A DNA stretch of 62,785 bases, from NCBI GenBank assembly GCA_028875245.1, contig JAPPEU010000059.1, positions 1 to 62,785 of the forward strand, read 5' to 3'. The position numbers and the translations under genes were made by a program. Source of the stretch: Chloroflexota bacterium. GTDB lineage: Bacteria > Chloroflexota > Anaerolineae > Aggregatilineales > Phototrophicaceae. The notes beneath the pieces are model-generated. The model searched no databases and was not told where the DNA came from. It saw nothing but the letters and a program-made list of their open reading frames with translations. This document shows positions 8,227 through 17,164 of the stretch, one piece after another. Each line of letters starts with the position of its first letter. Positions within the stretch are counted from its first letter, which is position 1.

Positions 8227-8607
8227 CGTGGTACTGTTCCTTGCATATCGGCAGGCAGACCTAGTATAGCTTGACCCATTCTCTGGCGGCAAGCTCAAAT
8301 CTCAGCGGGAAGCGGCAATCATCGCGGAAATAGATTCTAAAGTGGCCGCGTTACCTGCCTTATTACCACAGCCGCTCGCGAGTCACAACTCGGCTCACGC
8401 AAAATAATGAACCCGGGGAATGGGAATCTGTAGGGGCGAGACTTGTCTCGCCCGTCGTAGCGATAGGTTGCTTGTTCGGGCGAGCCACCGTCTCGCCCCT
8501 ACAATCATCCTGAGATTCACATTCCTGCAACATTTATGCGCTTCTAACAAACGCGCGCCAATCATCCTGCGTATACATCAGTGACAACAACAAAGGAGCA
8601 GCGGTCA
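8227..8607. other. Intergenic region with composite repeat
   Basis: No gene seen. It is dominated by the composite repeat at 8366-8502 and, at its right end, the leader and AAAGGAG ribosome-binding site of the LiaF-like gene. Confidence 0.6.
8366..8502. repeat. Composite repeat with two hairpins
   Basis: It begins CCACAGCCGCTCGCGAG and carries ACAACTCGGCTCACGC and GGGAATCTGTAGGGGCG as at 2348 and 54318. Then come a perfect 9-bp hairpin GGGCGAGAC-TT-GTCTCGCCC (8434-8453) and a second hairpin GGGCGAG...CTCGCCC (8478-8498). Confidence 0.85.
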
Positions 8608-9447
8608 ATGAGCAGACAAAAAGGCAAGGTCGAATGGTCATTTGATTTTGAAAGCATGGGCGATCGTTTCAGCCAATTCTTCAGCGATGTGATGGGGGAA
8701 GAGGTCGAGGTGAAGAGCGCGGAGCTTTCCGCCCCGCTCGCTGACGCCAGCTCCGCCCAAATCAACATTGACTTTTCCGTGGGCATAGCCAGCCTGACCG
8801 CGCTGCCCATCGACAGCGAAAATCTCTTTGAAGCGCGGATCAACTACATTGGCGAATACGAATTTGAAGTCAGCGGCGGCGCCGAACGGGTCATTTCCCT
8901 GCGGCAGAAGGGGCCCTTCCCGCGCGGCGTCGGGCAACTTATGGGGGTGAAGAAAGATCTACTCTGGGATATCGCCCTGGCGCCGAACATCCTGTATCGG
9001 CTGCGCATGAAGGGAGGCATCGGCGAGACCGACATCGACCTCAGCAATCTGCTGGTGGATGCCATCAAGTTGGATTCCGGCGTCGGCAAGATCGCTTTGA
9101 TCCTGCCGGCCCAGGACGGCGACTTCGCAGCCAGCATCGACGGCGGCGTTGGCAAAACGGATGTGGTCATTCCCGCCGGCAGCGGCGGAGCGCTTGACAT
9201 CAATGGCGGCGCCGGCGAAGTGACCGTCAGCGTGGCGGCTGATGCGGCGCTGCGTCTCATGGCGGATGCGGGCATTGGCAAGGTCAACCTGCCGGACTCC
9301 TTCAACCGAATCAAGGGGGGCGAGCGTTTCGTCGGCATCTCGGGAGTTTGGGAAAGCCCCGGTTTCGCCGAAGCCGACAAGCGGATCATTGTAGATTTTG
9401 ACGGCGGCGTCGGCAGCTTCAACCTCAAGCACTTTGATGGTTTGTAA
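8608..9447 (+). CDS. LiaF-like / adhesin-type beta-repeat protein, function unknown
   Basis: A 279-residue protein without signal peptide. After residue ~85 it becomes a succession of short strands with recurring GGxGxTD/GGxGK motifs (GGIGETDIDLS, SGVGKIAL, GGVGKTDVVIP, GGAGEVTVS, AGIGKVNLP, GGVGSFNL), the pattern of the LiaF/DUF4097-like beta-solenoid domain. In Firmicutes LiaF-type proteins modulate envelope-stress signalling; here no sensor kinase is adjacent and no TM helices are seen, so the role is open. I use the ATG at 8608 (AAAGGAG 9 nt upstream) rather than the in-frame GTG at 8581. Confidence 0.7.
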   Translation: MSRQKGKVEWSFDFESMGDRFSQFFSDVMGEEVEVKSAELSAPLADASSAQINIDFSVGIASLTALPIDSENLFEARINYIGEYEFEVSGGAERVISLRQKGPFPRGVGQLMGVKKDLLWDIALAPNILYRLRMKGGIGETDIDLSNLLVDAIKLDSGVGKIALILPAQDGDFAASIDGGVGKTDVVIPAGSGGALDINGGAGEVTVSVAADAALRLMADAGIGKVNLPDSFNRIKGGERFVGISGVWESPGFAEADKRIIVDFDGGVGSFNLKHFDGL

Positions 9448-9496
9448 GCGGCTGGGCCGTCGGCGGCGACTCAATCGGGGGCCAAGCCCGCGGGCG

Positions 9497-10024
9497 CTAG
9501 AGGGGTTCCGACCCTTCTTCCGGCCTGGGGTCATCCGGCTCCTGCACCATGCGGTAGAGCATTTGCGTGAGGTGGCTGGTGGCTTTCTCAACGGTCATAT
9601 CCGCGCAGATGACGGCGATCTCATGGCTGAGCATTTTCACCAGGCTGCTCTTCATTTTGAGTTCGACGGATGTGAGTTTGTCCGTCTGTTCGCGCCAGAA
9701 GAGATCGCGCAGGGCGGTCGCCATCGCTTCCGGTTCGCGGGTTTGAATTTGCTTCTGGATCGTCGCCTGCCGCGAACGATAATCATCGGACAGCACCGAG
9801 GGCGGGGCGGCGAACGCTTCTTCGATTATGGACAGGTCTTCGATGGCGGGCCGGATGTTCATATCGTTTGCCGCTTCGACCGGAATCATCACCTCGCCGC
9901 GATCGCCCACCAACTCCACGATATGATAATTGCGTGTTTTGCCTTTGAAGGTCAGCTTCTTTTTGCCGACGATTGTTCCGGCGCCGTAACGAGGATGAAT
10001 GATTTGGTCGCCTCTTGAATACAT
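9497..10024 (-). CDS. carD: CarD-family transcriptional regulator
   Basis: A 175-residue CarD/CdnL-type protein that binds the RNA polymerase beta subunit and stabilises open complexes, notably at rRNA promoters in other phyla. The N-terminal RNAP-interaction domain (about residues 1-60) shows the hallmark start GDQIIHPRYGAGTIVG. The rest is a helical DNA-contacting domain including an LRDLFWREQTDKLTSVE helix. The start has GGAG 8 nt upstream, and TATAAC on the minus strand near 10050 is a possible -10 box. It converges with the LiaF-like gene. Confidence 0.9.
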   Translation of the reverse strand: MYSRGDQIIHPRYGAGTIVGKKKLTFKGKTRNYHIVELVGDRGEVMIPVEAANDMNIRPAIEDLSIIEEAFAAPPSVLSDDYRSRQATIQKQIQTREPEAMATALRDLFWREQTDKLTSVELKMKSSLVKMLSHEIAVICADMTVEKATSHLTQMLYRMVQEPDDPRPEEGSEPL

Positions 10025-10315
10025 AAGGTTGCTCCGGTTTATAGCTACATTTGTTATACGTGGCGACGGCGTCTGCTGTTTCCATATACAGCGCCGGGCG
10101 AGGCTTCCATCTCATGCTTTAGCGCGAGCGCGGGCAAGCGTCGGCAGGCAACGCGCCATGGCAAGCGCAATCCGGCGCGGGAATTCACATCGATTGAGAT
10201 GTTGATGAACCGAGGGAATACAGCTTTAGTGCGGAATTCGGAAGCGTTTGCGATCGCCAAATTATCATTCACGCGGCGAGTTTAACACAGGCGCGCCCCA
10301 GTTTCAAGCCCTGTG

Positions 10316-11110
10316 TCAGCGCGTGAGATAGGCATCGGGCCGCCGATCTTCAAAGACTGGTATCGTCTGGCGCACGCGGTCGACTTCGTCAAGGTCGATT
10401 TCCGCCATGACCAGGCATTCGTCCTCGCCCGCTTCCACAATCACCTTTCCCCAGGGGTCGACAATCATGGAGTGACCGGCGAAGACCGCCCCGCCGGTAT
10501 CGCCGCAGGAGTTGGTCGCGGCGACATAGCACTGGTTTTCGATGGCCCGCGCGATCAGCAGGGCGCGCCAATGCTCGACGCGGGCGAGCGGCCATTCGGC
10601 GCAGATGAGGATCAGCCTGGCGCCATGGGCGACGGCATAGCGGCGAAAGAGCTCGGGAAAGCGCAAGTCGTAGCAGATGCTCAGGCCCGCTGGCCCCCCC
10701 GGCATATCCAGCAGGGTGGGCGCCTCCCCCTCGCCCAGCCACAAGTGCTCGTCAAAGAGGCGGAAGAGATGGATCTTGCGATAGACAGCGCCAAGGCAGC
10801 CGGCCGCGTCGACGTATGCCGCGCAATTCATGAATTGATCGCCGCGCCGCTCAAGAATGGAGCCGTAGATCGCGATCGAATGGTCGCGCGCGGATTTGGC
10901 GAGCTGGGTGAACATGCCCTCGCCCAAGGCATCGGCGTAGTCGCCGGCGTTTTCCAGGTCGTAGCCGGTCGACCAGAGCTCGGGCAGCAGGATCAACTGC
11001 GAATCGCGCGTGGCCGCTTGGCTGATCATGCGCTCGGCGGTTTCGAGATTGTCTTCGACGCGCGCCAGCTTGATCTGCATTTGCCCCAAACTTATCGATA
11101 GTGTGGTCAT
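10316..11110 (-). CDS. Carbon-nitrogen hydrolase (nitrilase fold, omega-amidase-like)
   Basis: A 264-residue nitrilase-superfamily amidase with the full Glu-Lys-Cys triad: Glu near residue 44 (LLPELWSTGY), Lys near residue 112 (YRKIHLF) and the nucleophile Cys near residue 145 (ICYDLRFPE). It is soluble and has no signal peptide. It resembles the Nit/YafV branch that hydrolyses 2-oxoglutaramate, deaminated glutathione or similar omega-amides, but the exact substrate cannot be assigned. It stands alone, divergent from the beta-helix cluster across a 225-nt gap. Confidence 0.85.
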   Translation of the reverse strand: MTTLSISLGQMQIKLARVEDNLETAERMISQAATRDSQLILLPELWSTGYDLENAGDYADALGEGMFTQLAKSARDHSIAIYGSILERRGDQFMNCAAYVDAAGCLGAVYRKIHLFRLFDEHLWLGEGEAPTLLDMPGGPAGLSICYDLRFPELFRRYAVAHGARLILICAEWPLARVEHWRALLIARAIENQCYVAATNSCGDTGGAVFAGHSMIVDPWGKVIVEAGEDECLVMAEIDLDEVDRVRQTIPVFEDRRPDAYLTR

Positions 11111-11335
11111 AAGGCGCCGCCGCTAGTCCGCCAGATGCCGCTGAGTTTAGCCCATGAGCGCGCGCAAGGCAATGCGGGCGCGCCAACCGGATCCGTGTAT
11201 CGACACAGGCTGGCTGGCGCGGCTTGGCGGCGCTATCGGTCCTGGATTTGCGCCGATCAGAATGTACGTTAAGATATTCCCGATTGATGCGAAACTTGGC
11301 GTCATGCCGACCGCAAATTATGGGTGGAGAAAACC

Positions 11336-14300
11336 ATGTTAAGCGGGAGTCGAAAACTTTTGACGCGCGCCCGGCTTCTTGCAATTCTCGGCGCGCTGTT
11401 TATTTCCGCGAATTTCGCGCCCGCGCTGGCGTCGGTCTGCACCTTGGCTGATCACATCCGCGCAGCCAATACCAATACAGCGGTCGGCTTTTGCCCGGCG
11501 GGGACGAGCCACGACGTCATCACGATTACCGAGGACATCACGCTCAGCGAGGCGCTGCCGCCGATCACGGGCACGATCACGATAGAAGGCGGCGGGCATA
11601 CGATAAGCGGCGCTGATCAGTTCCGCATCTTTGACGTGGATGGCGGGGTTCTGACGATCAAGAATCTGACGCTGACCGAAGGAAACGCTCCCGCTGCAGA
11701 AAACGGTGGCGCGCTGCGGCTAGGCCTGGGCGCGCAGGTCGCCGCCGAGAGCGTCAGGTTCAGCGAAAATTCAGGATTTCAAGGTGGCGCAATCTCCACA
11801 AGCGACGATGATGCCCGCCTTAGCGTCCGCAACAGCGAGTTTCTGCACAACATGTCGCGCAGTTACGGCGGCGCCATCTTTGCCGAAGGCGGCATCATCG
11901 ACATCACAAGAAGCAGTTTTCAGAACAATCAGGCTGATTACTATGGCGGGGCGATCGCCGCGCACGCCGGGCGGATGTCCATCAGCAGCAGCACCTTCGC
12001 GGGCAATCTGGCCTACGGCGGCGGCGCAGTTGAGGTCTTCGTCGCCGAAGTAACGCTCACCCATGTGACGATGATGAATAACTTGGCGCGGCATACCCAC
12101 GGCAATGCCATACATCGCACGGCCGGGGTCGTTAATCTGCGCAATAGCATCGTTGGCGGCTTGAAGGGTTGCACGGGCCGCTTGACGGAAGCGCGCGGCA
12201 ACCTGAGCCAGGACGGCTCATGCGCGTTACTGGAGACGAAAAACGATCCCATGCTCGGCGAATTGACCGGTTCGCCCGCCTGGTATCCGCTTCTTGACGG
12301 CAGCCCGGCGCTAGATGCCGCAGATGCGCGTTATTGCGCCGAGACCGATCAAATCGGCACACCGAGGCCACAAGGCGGTGGCTGCGACATCGGCGCGATT
12401 GAGTCCATGACCGCCATACCGGCGCCAACTGCTGCGCCAATCATTTGCACATTGCACGACCAGATCATCGCCGCCAACACCGACAAAGCCTATAACGATT
12501 GCCCGGCCGGAAATGGCGCCGACACCATACTCATGATCCGCGACTACAATCATAGCGAGCCACTGCCGACCATCACCAGCGAGATCACAATTGAAGGCAA
12601 TGGTTACACCATTAGCGGCAGCGGGACGTATCCCATCTTTGATGTCGAGCGCGGCGTTCTCAGCATAAAGAATGTGACGCTTGCCAATAGCAGAGCGGTT
12701 AGCGGCGGAGCGATCCGGTTGCGTGAAGGCGCCCGAGTCGAAGCCGATCAGGTTACTTTCAGGGACAATTCGGCGGAATCTGGCGGGGCGATCGCGATTT
12801 TGAGCGACAGCGCCAGCGCGACGATTAACAATAGCAGTTTCATCAACAACAGTTCGCAAGAATATGGCGGCGCGATCTATGTGCTGCATGGCAGCGTCGC
12901 CGTTACAAACAGCAGCTTTGTGAGCAATCGAACCAAGACCTTTGGCGGCGGGGCTCTCCATTCAGAATACGGCAGTATCGCCGTGTCCAACAGCACATTC
13001 TATGGCAATGCGGCCGCTGAGGGCGGGGCGCTGAACGTCCATTTCGGCAGCGCCATACTCACACACGTGACCATGCTGGACAACGCGGCGACTCAAACGA
13101 GCGGCGATGCGATAGTCAATCATGATGGCAGCGTCATTCTGCGCAACAGCATCGTTCATAGCAAGAGAGCGGCCGGCGATTGCGACGGCGGCTTAACGGA
13201 AAGCGCGGGCAACCTGAGCCCCGACGGCTCTTGCGCCCTGCGGGCAAGCGCAATTCCGCTGCTTGATGAATTGACCGGCTCGCCCGCCTGGTATCCCCTT
13301 CTTGACGGCAGCCCGGCGCTAGATGCCGCAGATGCGCGTTATTGCGCTGAGACTGATCAAATCGGCACACCGAGGCCACAAGGCGGCGGCTGCGACATTG
13401 GCGCGATTGAATCGAGGACAGCCAGCCCGGCGGCGCCCACGCCCGCGCCAGCGGTCTGCAGCTTTTACGACCAGATTATCGCCGCCAACAGCGATCGACC
13501 GGCGGGACGCTGCCCGGCGGGGAGCGGCGCCGACACCATCACGTTGAGCCAGGACATCACGCTCAGTTCGCGCTTGCCGGAGATCACCAGCGGGCTGACG
13601 ATTGAAGGGAACGGATTTAGCATCAGCGGCGATGGCAAGTTTCGCATCTTTGACGTCCGAGGCGGGCGGCTTACGTTAAACAACCTGACCGTCAGAGATG
13701 GCTGGGTAGGGCAAAATGTTCAGGGCGGCGCCGTCCGCGTTGGCACAGGCGGGCGACTGAACGTCAACAATTCGAGCTTTATCAACAATTCATCCGGCGG
13801 CAACGGCGGCGCGATTTGGATGGAGTTCGACAGCTACAGCCTGACGATCAACAGCAGCCGCTTCATCGGAAATGTAGCCAGCTATAGCGGCAGCGCGATC
13901 GGCTCGTATCTAGCATACGATCGCGCGATCTTGATTAGCAACAGCTCCTTTATCGACAACGGCGGTCTCTATGACGGCGGCGCCATCAACGCCGGTAATG
14001 ACGTCCGGCTCGACATCGCCAACAGCAGTTTCAGCAACAATCAGACCTACGCTGGCGGCAGCGCGCTGGACGTTAGCGATTGGGCAAAGGTCACACTGAC
14101 TCATCTGACCTTCGTGGATAACCGGACCACGACCACGGGATCCAGCATACGCCGCGGCCAAGGCAACAATCGCGGCTGGCTGCGGTTGCGCAATAGCATC
14201 ATCGCGGGCAGCGACAGCGACCCCCATTGCCCGGACGGGTTGACGGAGAACAGCGGCAATCTGTTTGCGGACGGCTCTTGCCCGTCCAGCGCTAACGGCG

Positions 14301-14707
14301 ACCCGATGCTGGGCGTGTTGACTGGCGCGCTAAGCCATCACTCGCCGCAGGATGGCAGCCCGGCGATCGACGCGGCCGACCCGCGCTTTTGCCTGGCGAC
14401 CGATCAGCGCGGCAGGCCGCGGCCGCAAGGGGCAGGCTGCGACATCGGCGCGATAGAATCCGGCGCGGCGCCATCTGAATTGCCACCAGCTGGCGCGGAC
14501 AAGCCGAGGTCTGCAAACTGCCTGGTGACTACAACACTCAATCTCAACTTCCGCGATGGACCGAATGGGGTTCGCATTGGACTGGTCCCGGGCGGGTCGA
14601 CTCTTCAGATCAAGGACCGGGCGCCGGGCTGGTTCAAGGTGGAATACCGGGGCGAATCGGGCTGGATCAGCGCGGATTATGTACGCGCCGAGGGCGATTG
14701 CGGCTAG
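11336..14707 (+). CDS. Secreted beta-helix protein, three CSLREA-like modules plus SH3
   Basis: A 1123-residue exported protein. An N-terminal signal peptide ends near ALAS. Three modules of roughly 340 residues follow. Each opens with a CTLxDxIxAANT...CPAG segment, continues with many short beta-helix rungs containing NSSF/NSxF and GGAI turns, and ends with a DQ-x-G-x-RPQG-x-GCDIGAIE block. A C-terminal bacterial SH3-like domain (NLNFRDGPNG...GWISADYV) closes the chain, suggesting wall or glycan binding. Known relatives are annotated as right-handed parallel beta-helix or choice-of-anchor proteins. The start is the ATG at 11336, with GGAG 6 nt upstream. Modules 1 and 2 share a nearly identical 142-bp end block (12260-12401 and 13268-13409). 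Adhesion or glycan degradation is possible; I see no catalytic motif. Confidence 0.8.
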   Translation: MLSGSRKLLTRARLLAILGALFISANFAPALASVCTLADHIRAANTNTAVGFCPAGTSHDVITITEDITLSEALPPITGTITIEGGGHTISGADQFRIFDVDGGVLTIKNLTLTEGNAPAAENGGALRLGLGAQVAAESVRFSENSGFQGGAISTSDDDARLSVRNSEFLHNMSRSYGGAIFAEGGIIDITRSSFQNNQADYYGGAIAAHAGRMSISSSTFAGNLAYGGGAVEVFVAEVTLTHVTMMNNLARHTHGNAIHRTAGVVNLRNSIVGGLKGCTGRLTEARGNLSQDGSCALLETKNDPMLGELTGSPAWYPLLDGSPALDAADARYCAETDQIGTPRPQGGGCDIGAIESMTAIPAPTAAPIICTLHDQIIAANTDKAYNDCPAGNGADTILMIRDYNHSEPLPTITSEITIEGNGYTISGSGTYPIFDVERGVLSIKNVTLANSRAVSGGAIRLREGARVEADQVTFRDNSAESGGAIAILSDSASATINNSSFINNSSQEYGGAIYVLHGSVAVTNSSFVSNRTKTFGGGALHSEYGSIAVSNSTFYGNAAAEGGALNVHFGSAILTHVTMLDNAATQTSGDAIVNHDGSVILRNSIVHSKRAAGDCDGGLTESAGNLSPDGSCALRASAIPLLDELTGSPAWYPLLDGSPALDAADARYCAETDQIGTPRPQGGGCDIGAIESRTASPAAPTPAPAVCSFYDQIIAANSDRPAGRCPAGSGADTITLSQDITLSSRLPEITSGLTIEGNGFSISGDGKFRIFDVRGGRLTLNNLTVRDGWVGQNVQGGAVRVGTGGRLNVNNSSFINNSSGGNGGAIWMEFDSYSLTINSSRFIGNVASYSGSAIGSYLAYDRAILISNSSFIDNGGLYDGGAINAGNDVRLDIANSSFSNNQTYAGGSALDVSDWAKVTLTHLTFVDNRTTTTGSSIRRGQGNNRGWLRLRNSIIAGSDSDPHCPDGLTENSGNLFADGSCPSSANGDPMLGVLTGALSHHSPQDGSPAIDAADPRFCLATDQRGRPRPQGAGCDIGAIESGAAPSELPPAGADKPRSANCLVTTTLNLNFRDGPNGVRIGLVPGGSTLQIKDRAPGWFKVEYRGESGWISADYVRAEGDCG
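11423..11611 (+). repeat. Nearly identical 189-bp 5' module, copy 1 of 3
   Basis: This segment encodes the end of the signal peptide and the first CSLREA-like block. It recurs at 14830-15018 with about six differences and at 17258-17446 with more. The three genes diverge strongly right after it. Confidence 0.85.
12260..12401 (+). repeat. 142-bp module-end repeat (copy 1; copy 2 at 13268-13409)
   Basis: It encodes the conserved SPAWYPLLDGSPALDAAD to CDIGAIE block that closes a module. The second copy is almost identical at DNA level, although the rungs between the two copies differ. Confidence 0.8.
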
Positions 14708-14748
14708 CGCAACAAAAGTCAATGAGACTCTAGTAAGGAGTGACACCA

Positions 14749-17100
14749 ATGAGCAACCGTCGTTTTTTTCAGCGCGTCCTGACCATCATGCTCATCGCCG
14801 TCGCAGCGCTCATCGCTGGCGCCGGTTCGGCGCTGGCGTCGGTCTGCACCTTGGCCGATCACATCCGCGCAGTCAATACGAATACAGCGGTCGGCTTCTG
14901 CCCGGCGGGGACGAGCCACGACGTCATCACGATTACCGAGGACATCACGCTCAGCGAGGCGCTGCCGCCGATCACGGGCACGATCACGATCGAAGGCGGC
15001 GGGCATACGATCAGCGGCGGCGGGGAGTTCCGCATCTTTGATGTCAGCAGCGCGAATGTCACGATCAAGAACCTGACGATGCGTGATGGCAAAGCCGAGC
15101 ATGGCGGCGCGATACGGCTGCGCGGCGCTTCGGAAGTCGTCATTTCCCATTCCACGCTTGCCAATAATTCGGCGGTATATGGCGGCGCTATTTCCCAAGC
15201 GGGAAGCCGGCTGACCATAGACAGCAGCAGCTTCCTGGGCAATAAAGCGGAATGGCATGCTGGCGCCTTGGACATCACTGGGGGGACAGTTGCCATCAGG
15301 AATAGCAGCTTCCAGGAAAACTATTCAGACGATTACGGCGGCGTGATCGCTAATTCAAATAGCAGGACGCGGATTGAAAACAGCACCTTTTACAACAATT
15401 CCGCGCAGCATGACGCCGGCGTTTTGCAGGTCTTCAGCGGCGATATATCGCTCATTCATGTGACTATGGTGAACAACTTCCTGACGAGTCCATACAGCAA
15501 TTCCGGCAATACGATAACCAAGCAATCGTTTTCCCCAGGAGAGGGCAAGGTCAGCTTGCGCAACAGCATCGTTTCGGGCCGCGGTGGCGAAGACTGCTTC
15601 GGCGGCTTGGATCACTACAGCGGCAATCTTAGCCGCGACGGATCATGCGGTTTCGAGCGAAGCGGAGCGCTTCGCCTCGGCGATTTGACCGGTTCTCCCG
15701 CGTATTTGCCGCTGCTGGATCAAAGCCCGGCGGTCGACAATGCCGACCCGGAGTTCTGCCTGGAGCGGGATCAAGCCGGCACAGCCCGGCCACAGGGCGG
15801 CGGCTGCGACATCGGCGCGGTCGAATCGACGACAGCCATGCCAGCGCCAACGCCAACCCCGACGATTTGCAACTTGCCGGACCAGATTATCGCGGCGAAC
15901 ACCGATAGACCCTACCGATCCTGCCCGGCCGGGAATGGCGCCGACACGATCTATATGGTCCGCGATTACGAGCTCAGCGAACCACTGGCGGTGATTAAGA
16001 CGAACATCACCATAGAAGGCAACGGATACACGATTGACGGGATGTCTCGCTACGGCATTTTCGATGTCGATGGCGGCAAGCTGACGATAAACAACGCGAC
16101 GCTGACCAAGGGCAGGGGCTCGCGTTTTGGCGGCGCGGTCAGCTTGCAAAACGGCGGGACGGTGATCGCCAATAATGTCAGCTTCATCAACAACCGAGCG
16201 GGAGAGGGCGGCGCCATTGGCTCCTTCTTCCCCGTCTATATCGAGGTGAATGACAGCCATTTCGCTGGCAACCACGCGGGGAACCGTGGCGGCGCGATCG
16301 GCATGAACGGCGGCGGCTTCGCCAGAGTTACGAACAGCAGCTTTGTCGATAATTCATCCGGATACGAGGGCGGCGCGATTGGCAGCATGTCCGGCGGGCT
16401 ATCCGTTAGCAACAGCAGCTTCGTTGGCAATTCCGCTATGCGCAAAGGCGGCGCCTTTTCCATTGATGGCGCGGGCTGGGCCGAAAATATTCCGGTCGCC
16501 CGCCTCACGCATGTGACCATGTTGGATAATCATGCCAGCACAGGGATGGCGATATGGATTGCCCCCATAAACAGTAAAGAGGATATCACGCTGAGGTTGC
16601 GCAACAGCATCATCGCCGGCCCCGACAGAGAAACACTCGTGCAATGCGTTGGTCGCTTAAGCCAAAACCTTTACAATTTGATCAATGACGGTTCCTGCTC
16701 GCCGATGCTGAGCGGCGATCCGATGTTCGAGGAAGTCGCCGAAGACGCCACAATTGTCGCGCCGAGCGCTGGCAGTCCGGCGATTGACGCGGGCCACCCG
16801 GAAGTTTGCCCCGAGGCGGACCAGATCGGCAGTCCGCGTCCGCTGGGCAATGGCTGCGATCTTGGCGCCGTCGAGGTCATGCCGGTTGTCGAAGCCTTGT
16901 CCGATTGCCGCGTGACCCCGACCCACAACCTCAACTTCCGCGATGGTCCCTGGGGCAATATCATCGGCACAGCCAGCTACAGCACGACATTTGTCGCCCA
17001 GGCGCGTACGCCGGCCTGGTTCGAGGTGGATCACGAAGAAGAGGGGACAACTGGCTGGATCAGCGCCCTTTATGTGCGTACGCAGGGCGATTGCGGTTAG
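14749..17100 (+). CDS. Secreted beta-helix protein, two CSLREA-like modules plus SH3
   Basis: A 783-residue paralogue of the preceding gene: signal peptide, two modules with NSSF/GGAI beta-helix rungs, and a C-terminal SH3-like domain (NLNFRDGPWGN...GWISALYV). The ATG at 14749 has AAGGAG 8 nt upstream; an in-frame GTG at 14740 overlaps that site. The gap from the upstream gene is 41 nt, so the two are probably co-transcribed. The first ~60 mature residues are almost identical to the other two paralogues while the later rungs are unique. A role in surface attachment or binding is inferred only from architecture. Confidence 0.8.
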   Translation: MSNRRFFQRVLTIMLIAVAALIAGAGSALASVCTLADHIRAVNTNTAVGFCPAGTSHDVITITEDITLSEALPPITGTITIEGGGHTISGGGEFRIFDVSSANVTIKNLTMRDGKAEHGGAIRLRGASEVVISHSTLANNSAVYGGAISQAGSRLTIDSSSFLGNKAEWHAGALDITGGTVAIRNSSFQENYSDDYGGVIANSNSRTRIENSTFYNNSAQHDAGVLQVFSGDISLIHVTMVNNFLTSPYSNSGNTITKQSFSPGEGKVSLRNSIVSGRGGEDCFGGLDHYSGNLSRDGSCGFERSGALRLGDLTGSPAYLPLLDQSPAVDNADPEFCLERDQAGTARPQGGGCDIGAVESTTAMPAPTPTPTICNLPDQIIAANTDRPYRSCPAGNGADTIYMVRDYELSEPLAVIKTNITIEGNGYTIDGMSRYGIFDVDGGKLTINNATLTKGRGSRFGGAVSLQNGGTVIANNVSFINNRAGEGGAIGSFFPVYIEVNDSHFAGNHAGNRGGAIGMNGGGFARVTNSSFVDNSSGYEGGAIGSMSGGLSVSNSSFVGNSAMRKGGAFSIDGAGWAENIPVARLTHVTMLDNHASTGMAIWIAPINSKEDITLRLRNSIIAGPDRETLVQCVGRLSQNLYNLINDGSCSPMLSGDPMFEEVAEDATIVAPSAGSPAIDAGHPEVCPEADQIGSPRPLGNGCDLGAVEVMPVVEALSDCRVTPTHNLNFRDGPWGNIIGTASYSTTFVAQARTPAWFEVDHEEEGTTGWISALYVRTQGDCG
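14830..15018 (+). repeat. Nearly identical 189-bp 5' module, copy 2 of 3
   Basis: Same length and position in its gene as 11423-11611; about six substitutions, mostly silent. Confidence 0.85.
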
Positions 17101-17164
17101 CGCTGCTTTGGACGGGCGTATCGCGTTCAGCTTGAGCGCAGCGGACGGATGATTAGGGAAAGGC

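Noticed and set aside
10054..10272. 72-residue minus-strand frame upstream of carD
   Set aside because: It overlaps the likely carD promoter, has a basic low-complexity sequence, and no ribosome-binding site.
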